Source of the DNA: a virus
Virus record (IMG/VR): IMGVR_UViG_3300027736_000289
Coordinates: 1 to 20,941 of that record
Reading direction: 5' to 3' (one strand)
DNA: 20,941 nt
Shown piece by piece: positions 13,374-18,549 of the stretch (its first letter is position 1; every line of letters begins with the position of its first letter). Under the pieces are notes generated by a model, which was not told where the DNA came from, did not search any database, and saw nothing but the letters and a program-made list of their open reading frames with translations. Made by a program: the position numbers and the translations under genes.

Positions 13374-13387
13374 CAAGTGCTACAGTC
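13351..13387 (+). promoter_or_regulatory. Shared promoter-like motif, copy 2
   Basis: AGTATCC (13351-13357), CCATC (13358-13362) and CTACAGTC (13380-13387) match copy 1 at 12352-12388. The distance to TACAGT is again 30 nt. The motif begins inside the nuclease gene and leads to the exonuclease gene at 13427. AGTGCT (13376-13381) and AGCACT (13407-13412) form an inverted repeat around the presumed start point, which could be an operator. Confidence 0.5.
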
Positions 13388-13426
13388 ACAATCCTAATAA
13401 TTCCCAAGCACTAAGGAGCCTGCGAA

Positions 13427-14527
13427 ATGAGTACAGAAGACTTCATTCAAGAAGAAGCACCGAAGGATCGTTGGGGACGGTATCTCGTCCAACAACCTGA
13501 AGGCAAGCCACGCGGATACACCCGAGTCACAACTGTCGCAAAGACACTTGATGACACAGCATCACTTGCTGATTGGAAAGTACGCATGGCAATCACAGGA
13601 TTGGTACAACGACCAGACCTACTTGCACAAGCATCAACAGCGATTGATGATCGCACTCGCATGAACAAGATTGCGAACGATTGTGTCGAAGCAGCAGGTG
13701 CGTACAGTCGTGCCAATCTTGGAACAGCACTACACGCAATCACCGAACAGATCGATCTTGGTTTGAAGCCTGCGATCTTGCCAGGCTTACAAGCAGACAT
13801 TGATGCGTATGTTGCAGGAATCGCAGCGTATGGAATCAAGATGCACGACGAGTTCATTGAAGTGTTGTTGATCAACGATGACTTGGAGTACGCAGGTACA
13901 GCAGATCGCATCGTCACATTGATGGATGGCCGACTGGTCATCTTCGACTTGAAGACCGGCACAGACCTTTCCTACTCATTCGGCAACATCGCCGTACAGC
14001 TCGCCATGTATGCGAACGCTGACTGGATGTACAACTGGAAGACAGGCGAACGCAGACCGATGCCAGCCATCGACAAGACCGTTGGCATCATCTGCCACCT
14101 CCCAGCCGGTGACGCAACAGTTGCCTTCCACGAAGTCAACCTGGTAGCAGGATGGGAAGCAGCAAAACAATCATTCACCACACGTGAATGGCGCAAACGC
14201 AAAGACCTATTCAAACCCTACAAAGCCGACCAACCCACCAAAGTTGTGGAAACACCCAAGTCGTTGACTGCACGTGCAGGATGGATGAAGGCACGAATCC
14301 AAGCCCTAACTGGCGAAGCCCAAAAGATGCTCATCCTGTCATGGCCTCAAGGGGTGCCACACTTCGACCAATGCACCAACGAACACTTTGATGCGCTGCT
14401 CCGTGTCATCGAGTTGGTAGAGGCTGAGCATTCGGCACCGTTCTTTGCACCTGACCCAACGAAACCGAAGCCGAAGAAACGCAAGATCGCAGGCTTTGAC
14501 AACCCAGACGATGCGTACCCAGGATGA
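13427..14527 (+). CDS. RecB/Cas4-like PD-(D/E)XK exonuclease
   Basis: This 366-residue protein starts after AAGGAG (13414-13419). It carries the RecB-type nuclease motifs in order: GTALHAITE (H103), EYAGTADRI (D160), VIFDLKTG (D174, K176) and QLAMYANA (Q191, Y195). In actinophages such genes supply a 5'-3' or 3'-5' exonuclease for recombination or end processing, often near a single-stranded DNA-binding protein, as here at 14952. No Cas4-type iron-sulfur cysteine cluster is seen at the C-terminus. That region is instead basic (KPKPKKRKIAGFDNP) and may bind DNA. It overlaps the next gene as ATGA. Confidence 0.8.
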   Translation: MSTEDFIQEEAPKDRWGRYLVQQPEGKPRGYTRVTTVAKTLDDTASLADWKVRMAITGLVQRPDLLAQASTAIDDRTRMNKIANDCVEAAGAYSRANLGTALHAITEQIDLGLKPAILPGLQADIDAYVAGIAAYGIKMHDEFIEVLLINDDLEYAGTADRIVTLMDGRLVIFDLKTGTDLSYSFGNIAVQLAMYANADWMYNWKTGERRPMPAIDKTVGIICHLPAGDATVAFHEVNLVAGWEAAKQSFTTREWRKRKDLFKPYKADQPTKVVETPKSLTARAGWMKARIQALTGEAQKMLILSWPQGVPHFDQCTNEHFDALLRVIELVEAEHSAPFFAPDPTKPKPKKRKIAGFDNPDDAYPG

Positions 14528-14955
14528 ACGACCCAATCGAAGGTCGTGCATACGACGTGAACAGCGAAGACATCTTGGCGTTGAACTACATCAAGACACA
14601 AATCCAATCGCTCGATCACGAACGACGCGACCAGTATTCAACCTTGCTCATTGATGCACAATCCGCTAAACGGAACATCAATCTGAGCGCAAACAAATCT
14701 CACAGACGATACGAAATTGCACGGGGCATTCTGCTTCTCATGCAAGACGGACAGTTTGACCGAGACTTGGTGAAGGGCATCTGCTCCCACATCACCAAGG
14801 AGACATACACAAAGGCAGGCGAAGCACTAGGTCATCTGAATGCTGCACAGGCTGAGCTGTTCGCTCAAATCTGTTACGGCATCACAGTTGATCAAGTGAC
14901 AATCCAATACATCCCAGAACAGAACACATTCCGTGTTCAGGAGGAAAGCAAATGA
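14524..14955 (+). CDS. Unknown protein between exonuclease and SSB-like genes
   Basis: This 143-residue protein overlaps both neighbours as ATGA, so it belongs to the recombination operon. It looks mainly helical: SEDILALNYIKTQIQSLDHE, then basic SHRRYEIARGILLLMQ, and AQAELFAQICYGI near the end with a short beta tail (VTIQYIPEQNTFRVQ). I see no enzymatic motif and do not recognise the family. Its place suggests a partner of the exonuclease or the SSB-like protein, such as a loading or annealing factor. The end of the gene contains the strong Shine-Dalgarno AGGAGG (14939-14944) for the next gene. Confidence 0.5.
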   Translation: MNDPIEGRAYDVNSEDILALNYIKTQIQSLDHERRDQYSTLLIDAQSAKRNINLSANKSHRRYEIARGILLLMQDGQFDRDLVKGICSHITKETYTKAGEALGHLNAAQAELFAQICYGITVDQVTIQYIPEQNTFRVQEESK

Positions 14956-15353
14956 CAGACATATTCCTACAAGACGGAGGATCAAAATATCCTGCGCTCA
15001 AGTTTGAGACACCAGGCGACACCCATTCGGGCAAAGTCTTGGAAGTCAAGAAGTTGGAAGACCGTGACCCACAAGGCAACACGAAGACTTGGGACAACGG
15101 AGACGTGCGATACGTGTTCGTGTTCACGATCAACACCGGCACCGAGATTGGCAACCTTTGGGCGCGTGGCAACATGGTCAAAACAATCCGTGAAGCAGCC
15201 ACAGCTGCGAACGTGACCGCAATGGTTGGCACCAATCTGACTGTGAAGTACACAGGCGATGGTGAGAAGAAGACCAAGGGCTTCAACGCACCGAAGTTGT
15301 ACAAGGCCAAAGTTGAGCCTGGTGCAACCGACGAATCAGCAGCGATGTGGTAA
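14952..15353 (+). CDS. Single-stranded DNA-binding-like protein
   Basis: This 133-residue protein starts 7 nt after AGGAGG. Its pattern is LKFETPGDTHSGKVLEVKKLE, TWDNGDVRYVFVFTINTG, LWARGNMVKTIREAATAANV, then LTVKYTGDGEKKTKGFNAPK and LYKAKVEP. This matches small actinophage proteins annotated as ssDNA-binding, which I remember as an OB-fold-like family with a conserved YTGDGEK. It would coat single strands during replication and recombination. The neighbouring exonuclease and resolvase fit. The C-terminus lacks the usual acidic SSB tail, although DESAAMW has some acidity. Confidence 0.65.
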   Translation: MTDIFLQDGGSKYPALKFETPGDTHSGKVLEVKKLEDRDPQGNTKTWDNGDVRYVFVFTINTGTEIGNLWARGNMVKTIREAATAANVTAMVGTNLTVKYTGDGEKKTKGFNAPKLYKAKVEPGATDESAAMW

Positions 15354-15374
15354 CCCACAGTCGATGACACAAGT

Positions 15375-15423
15375 TTGCTGGGTGGGGAGTCGCTCCCCCG
15401 AACCGTTGAACCCCATCCAGCAA
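15375..15423 (+). ncRNA. Long stem with competing inner hairpin in leader of small-gene cluster
   Basis: TTGCTGGGTGGGG (15375-15387) pairs with CCCCATCCAGCAA (15411-15423) over 13 bp with one G-U pair. Inside, GGGGAG (15384-15389) and CTCCCC (15393-15398) form a second perfect 6-bp hairpin with a TCG loop. Both use the same GGGG, so they exclude each other. The element lies in the 91-nt gap before the 44-residue gene at 15445, with AGGAG at 15436-15440. It resembles an attenuator or cis-acting RNA, but could be a terminator without a T-run. Confidence 0.45.
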
Positions 15424-15444
15424 TTCAGTACCAACAGGAGCAAC

Positions 15445-15579
15445 ATGACAAAGCAAGACTTAGCAAACGCAATCCAATTCTTAGAGAAGATGGTCATCGG
15501 GGTAGCAGACCAAGACAGATTCTTCGCAACCTTAGAAGCACTCAAAACCGAACTCAACAAAAGGAGCAAACCCAAATGA
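15445..15579 (+). CDS. Very small helical protein
   Basis: ATG 15445 is preceded by AGGAG (15436-15440) and gives 44 residues, mostly amphipathic helix: DLANAIQFLEKMVIGVADQD then RFFATLEALKTELNKRSK. It ends in an ATGA overlap with the next gene, which has its own AAGGAG upstream. Coupling and Shine-Dalgarno support translation. I do not recognise it. It starts the small-gene cluster after the structured leader. Confidence 0.55.
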   Translation: MTKQDLANAIQFLEKMVIGVADQDRFFATLEALKTELNKRSKPK

Positions 15580-15791
15580 CACCAGACACCGTGAACCTCA
15601 TCACCGAACTAGAACAACGCATCAGCGAACTCTCAGTCGCACTTGAGTTGGTTACCGAAGACCGAGACAACCTACGAGACGCAGGCAACAGCCTTATGCA
15701 CGAACTCGACCTCTGCCGAGCAACACTCACCCAAGCCCACTCAGACATCTCACGCCTCCGCGTGTACCTAGCCCAAGGCGCAGAACTGTAA
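15576..15791 (+). CDS. Small coiled-coil protein
   Basis: This 71-residue protein is one long predicted coiled coil: LITELEQRISELSVALELVT, then EDRDNLRDAGNSLMHELDLC and HSDISRLRVYLAQG, with leucines in heptad spacing. It starts in ATGA overlap with AAGGAG (15561-15566) upstream and ends as TAATG. It may dimerise or tether a partner. The first in-frame start further upstream (15375) is rejected because it would read through the leader structure. Family unknown. Its codon choice is strongly C/A-ending. Confidence 0.6.
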   Translation: MTPDTVNLITELEQRISELSVALELVTEDRDNLRDAGNSLMHELDLCRATLTQAHSDISRLRVYLAQGAEL

Positions 15792-15970
15792 TGATGAGTG
15801 ACTACGATCAGACGATCAAGCACTATCAGTTCCGTAACGCAGAGTTGATCTACGAGTTAGCAGAGATGTGTGTTGTAACAGCTCGACTCAACTCACACAT
15901 CCAAGTCTTGGAAACTACCTTGGCTGCAATGTCCGGTGAACTACACGCACTACGAATGGACACACAATGA
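15791..15970 (+). CDS. Small helical protein
   Basis: The start ATG 15791 shares a base with the previous stop (TAATG), and AAGG lies a little upstream. The 59-residue product reads MMSDYDQTIKHYQFRNAELI and continues YELAEMCVVTARLNSHIQVL, ending LHALRMDTQ. It is mostly helical with a heptad-like pattern, like its upstream neighbour, so the two may form a heteromer. It ends in an ATGA overlap with the KOW-like gene. Function unknown. Confidence 0.55.
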   Translation: MMSDYDQTIKHYQFRNAELIYELAEMCVVTARLNSHIQVLETTLAAMSGELHALRMDTQ

Positions 15971-16149
15971 GACGGTTCAACATCGGTGACAAAGTAATCA
16001 TTGACGACATCTCAGGTGTCATCGAATCAATCGTCATGGTGGACGGCAAAGAAACAACATACGACGTGCGCTACACCTCTATGGACATGATGATCGCCAC
16101 CGACGTACCAGAAGGAGACATCCAACCTTGGATGGCAGACGAACAATGA
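15967..16149 (+). CDS. Small KOW/SH3-like protein
   Basis: This 60-residue protein starts in an ATGA overlap. Its sequence RRFNIGDKVIIDDISGVIES, then TYDVRYTSMDMM and DVPEGDIQPW has the short beta-strand order and G-D-x-V start of KOW or SH3-type barrels, seen in small nucleic-acid or protein-binding proteins. It could bind RNA, DNA or an enzyme of the host. It is followed by an ATGA overlap with the acetyltransferase. Fold assignment is by pattern only. Confidence 0.55.
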   Translation: MRRFNIGDKVIIDDISGVIESIVMVDGKETTYDVRYTSMDMMIATDVPEGDIQPWMADEQ

Positions 16150-16574
16150 TTATCGCCCTGCGTGACACCAGTAGTGAGGATTGCGAATTGTATTGGGATT
16201 GGGTCAACGACCCTGAAGTGCGCAAACAATCCAATAACACTATGACTATCGAATGGGACGCACATTGGTACTGGTTCAACAAACAACTAGGCCGAGACAA
16301 CGTGCGCATGTTCGTTGCCTACGACTGGAGTTCAATCGGTGCTGCACCAGTCGGACAAATACGATTTGAATACGGCAACAAAGAATGGAACCTGTCGTAC
16401 TCAGTTGACTCAGAATATCGAGGGAAAGGCATCAGTAAACAAATGATTCATCTCGGACTTCAACAACTCACGATCATCAAAGCAGAAGTCAAACCTGACA
16501 ACACCATCTCCAACCATGTCTTTACCAGCCTCGGCTGGGTCAAGACCGGCACAACCTACAGGAGCCAACCATGA
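16146..16574 (+). CDS. GNAT-family N-acetyltransferase
   Basis: The ATGA overlap at 16146 gives 142 residues, preferred over an in-frame ATG at 16128 inside the previous gene. It has the GNAT layout: IIALRDTSSEDCELYWDWVN at the start, PVGQIRFEY before the acetyl-CoA core, then SYSVDSEYRGKGISKQM (motif A, R/Q-x-x-G-x-G type, residues 84-100) and NHVFTSLGWVKTG near the end. The opening with W.ND..VR..S and H.WF resembles acetyltransferases acting on amino sugars (PseH-type) or RimJ/L. Substrate unknown: surface sugar, protein N-terminus or a modified base are all possible. In a phage it may modify a host target. Confidence 0.75.
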   Translation: MIIALRDTSSEDCELYWDWVNDPEVRKQSNNTMTIEWDAHWYWFNKQLGRDNVRMFVAYDWSSIGAAPVGQIRFEYGNKEWNLSYSVDSEYRGKGISKQMIHLGLQQLTIIKAEVKPDNTISNHVFTSLGWVKTGTTYRSQP

Positions 16575-16747
16575 TCATCCAAGTACGCTGCAACGCCTGC
16601 AAAGGCGTAGTCAAACTTGACGACCAACGCACCACAGGATGCCTGTGTGACTCTGACGCACCAACATGGGTTGGCTTAGACCGTCAAGGCAAACTGATCC
16701 ACTACTCCCAAGTTGACCTCACCATCCTTGAAGGCAAAGCACCATGA
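16571..16747 (+). CDS. Small zinc-ribbon-like protein
   Basis: The ATGA overlap and AGGAG at 16559-16563 support a 58-residue protein. It contains CNAC (residues 7-10) and CLC (24-26), a four-thiol pattern that could bind one zinc, followed by a beta-rich part (WVGLDRQGKLIHYSQVDL). Such small zinc proteins often bind host RNA polymerase or nucleic acid, but no function can be assigned here. It ends in an ATGA overlap with a still smaller ORF. Confidence 0.6.
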   Translation: MIIQVRCNACKGVVKLDDQRTTGCLCDSDAPTWVGLDRQGKLIHYSQVDLTILEGKAP

Positions 16748-16845
16748 CCCAACCTGGACTCAGCCGACTCAACCCCTGCCCATGCCGACAACCCCTACCG
16801 GCACAACCTGTGTGCGGTGACCGAGGTGTCGAAGATGATGATTGA
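16744..16845 (+). CDS. Possible 33-residue Cys/Pro-rich peptide
   Basis: ATG 16744 overlaps the previous stop (ATGA) with a weak GAAGG upstream. The product has CPC and a later C (NPCPCRQPLPAQPVCGDRG) and ends VEDDD. Its stop at 16843-16845 overlaps the next gene's ATGATG. It is very short, and only coupling and cysteine spacing support it. It may be a real micro-protein or only a ribosome bridge to the next gene. Confidence 0.35.
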   Translation: MTQPGLSRLNPCPCRQPLPAQPVCGDRGVEDDD

Positions 16846-17056
16846 AGACCCTGTTGCAGAGTTCATTGAAGCAGCAGCAGACGGACTCTGCACCGCCTAC
16901 GTTGTCGTGGCAACCGTTGAACGCATCGATGGCTCACAATCGTTCTGGATTACAACCCTGAACAGGCAGACCAGTTCGACCACGCTCGGACTGTTAGTGT
17001 CAGCCACCTCAGCCGAACAATACCGAATCGCAAAATCACTCACCGAAGGAACATGA
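16835..17056 (+). CDS. Small protein of unknown function
   Basis: ATG 16835 has GAGG 9 nt upstream and gives 73 residues; GTG 16817 and ATG 16838 are alternatives. The sequence IEDPVAEFIEAAADGLCTAY, VVATVERIDGSQSFWITTLN, then TLGLLVSATSAEQYRIAK looks like a single alpha/beta domain of the kind found in small phage accessory proteins. No motif is recognised. It couples by ATGA (or via the stronger AAGGAGG) to the HTH gene. The cluster context suggests an early host-takeover role, which is inference. Confidence 0.5.
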   Translation: MMIEDPVAEFIEAAADGLCTAYVVVATVERIDGSQSFWITTLNRQTSSTTLGLLVSATSAEQYRIAKSLTEGT

Positions 17057-17076
17057 CAAAGCCCCAAGGAGGCAAC

Positions 17077-17307
17077 ATGGCAACACAACCAAAGCAACAC
17101 AGATACCCAGCAATCAACCTGCTGAACACATTCACACCAGGTATCAACGATCAACAGATAGGTGACATGCTTGGCATCAGCCGATCATGCGTTGTCAGAT
17201 GGCGCACCGTAGGCAAAACACTCTACGAATATCAAGCAGACACGTATGCGGTCAAACTTGGATTCCACCCAGCAGAGATATGGCACAACTGGCTTGATGC
17301 CCAATGA
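17077..17307 (+). CDS. Helix-turn-helix DNA-binding protein
   Basis: ATG 17077 is chosen because AAGGAGG (17066-17072) precedes it; ATG 17053, overlapping the previous stop as ATGA, would add 8 residues. The 76-residue product has a clear HTH: INDQQIGDMLGISRSCVVRW, with the recognition helix ISRSCVVRWRTVG. The segment YQADTYAVKLGFHPAEIWHNW follows, a pairing I recall in small actinophage DNA-binding proteins. It may be a repressor or activator of the small-gene cluster or of the methyltransferase gene immediately downstream. Confidence 0.7.
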   Translation: MATQPKQHRYPAINLLNTFTPGINDQQIGDMLGISRSCVVRWRTVGKTLYEYQADTYAVKLGFHPAEIWHNWLDAQ

Positions 17308-17314
17308 GCATCGC

Positions 17315-18529
17315 ATGAAAGTCCTCAGCCTCTTCAGTGGTGTCGGTGGGTTTGACATGGGCTTGGAGAACGCCGGTATGAAAACAGTGTTCCAATGTGA
17401 ATGGGACAAACATGCGAACAGCATTCTGCACAAGCATTGGCCTGATGTACCAAAATGGGATGATGTTTCTACGCTGACAGGCAAACACATTCTTGCTCAC
17501 GCACCTGTCATTGATGTCGTTGCATGGGGTTCACCATGCCAAGACTTATCTGTTGCAGGCAAACGAGCAGGTTTAGAAGGTGGAAGATCAGGACTCTTCC
17601 ACGAAGGAATCAGAATCATCAAAGAACTACAGGAGGAAAGCAATGGACAATATCCAAGAATCTCTATTTGGGAGAACGTCGTCGGCGCACTCAGTTCCAA
17701 CCGAGGTGCTGACTTCGGGATCATCCTCGATCAGATGGCAGAAGCAGGGGCGTTGGAAATTGAATGGAGCGTCGTGGATGCGCAACATTGGGTTCCCCAA
17801 CGACGTAGACGCGTGTTCGTCATCGCTATCTTCGATCCTGTCCTCGCCAGCAGATGTCCAAACCCGTTACTACCTTTCAGCGAAAGCTTGCGAGGGCATC
17901 TTGCGAAGGGCAACAAAGAAGGACAAAGTTCTTCCACCACGATTGCAGAAAGCGTTGGAGCAGATGATCAGCCAATCTGGATTGATAGAGCAGCTTGGAA
18001 TCAAGGAATCAATGCACAATTCCCTGGAGAGATAAGTGACAAGCCAATAGTTCCACCACTGGTTGTTGGTGTTCCTCATGCGGTGCTTGCAAAGGTAGAG
18101 CCATACGTCAAATCAAGAAGGGCGCAAACATCAGAAGATTCCGAATCCTGGGTCGCTGGTCAAGTCAACCCCACACTCAACTCGTTCGATGTTGGTGACA
18201 CACGTGCGACAACAGCCATTGTTGAAGAACCCATCTTCTTCCAAGCACATATGAGTGGTGAAGCCAGGGTCAAAGAAAAAGTGTTGCATTCATTGTCGTC
18301 AAATATGGGTACAGGCGGCAACAACACTCCTTTGGTTGCTGAGCCAACGATGGCTGTGCGTAGGTTGACCCCATTGGAATGTGAAAGGTTGATGGGTTGG
18401 CCTGATGACCACACTCGATACAAAGCTGATGGCACCGAGCAAGCTGACACCCACCGATATAAACAGTGTGGCAACGGTGTTGCCTCACCGGTAGCCCAAT
18501 GGATAGCCAAACACATTCTCAACATCTAA
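17315..18529 (+). CDS. DNA (cytosine-5-)-methyltransferase
   Basis: ATG 17315 gives 404 residues and places motif I directly at the start (MKVLSLFSGVGGFDMGLENAG), as usual; ATG 17297 would add 6. Motif IV WGSPCQDLS carries the catalytic Cys75, motif VI is WENVVGA (119-125), motif VIII is VPQRRRRVFVIA (160-171), and motifs IX-X lie at the end (LTPLECERLMGWPDD, then QCGNGVASPVAQWIAKHI). The variable part between is the target-recognition region. It transfers a methyl group to C5 of cytosine, probably shielding phage DNA from host restriction. No restriction enzyme is next to it. Motifs VI-VIII and part of the recognition region overlap a separate ORF with a strong Shine-Dalgarno. Confidence 0.9.
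   Translation: MKVLSLFSGVGGFDMGLENAGMKTVFQCEWDKHANSILHKHWPDVPKWDDVSTLTGKHILAHAPVIDVVAWGSPCQDLSVAGKRAGLEGGRSGLFHEGIRIIKELQEESNGQYPRISIWENVVGALSSNRGADFGIILDQMAEAGALEIEWSVVDAQHWVPQRRRRVFVIAIFDPVLASRCPNPLLPFSESLRGHLAKGNKEGQSSSTTIAESVGADDQPIWIDRAAWNQGINAQFPGEISDKPIVPPLVVGVPHAVLAKVEPYVKSRRAQTSEDSESWVAGQVNPTLNSFDVGDTRATTAIVEEPIFFQAHMSGEARVKEKVLHSLSSNMGTGGNNTPLVAEPTMAVRRLTPLECERLMGWPDDHTRYKADGTEQADTHRYKQCGNGVASPVAQWIAKHILNI
17643..18035 (+). CDS. Overlapping ORF inside the methyltransferase gene
   Basis: A 130-codon frame lies wholly inside the methyltransferase in another frame. ATG 17643 has AGGAGG at 17631-17636 with a 6-nt spacer, almost identical to the site of the SSB-like gene (AGGAGGAAAGCAA). 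The product reads MDNIQESLFGRTSSAHSVPT and later SSSLSSILSS, then RYYLSAKACEGILRRATKKD followed by KVLPPRLQKALEQM. I recall phage hypothetical proteins with a LSAKA..GILRRA...G..LPP..L signature near methyltransferase genes, but could not check this. Either a true overprinted gene or a by-product of conserved methyltransferase codons. The Shine-Dalgarno argues for expression. Confidence 0.45.
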   Translation: MDNIQESLFGRTSSAHSVPTEVLTSGSSSIRWQKQGRWKLNGASWMRNIGFPNDVDACSSSLSSILSSPADVQTRYYLSAKACEGILRRATKKDKVLPPRLQKALEQMISQSGLIEQLGIKESMHNSLER

Positions 18530-18549
18530 CTGAAACGAAACCCTGCGCA

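Noticed and set aside
15375-15423. tRNA gene
   Set aside because: The stem looks tRNA-like in length, but there are no D or T arms, no GGTTCGA-type loop and no anticodon arm, and the element is too short.
16817-16834. GTG start for the gene at 16835
   Set aside because: The ATG at 16835 has a better spaced GAGG and is embedded in the stop of the preceding micro-ORF, matching the coupling habit.
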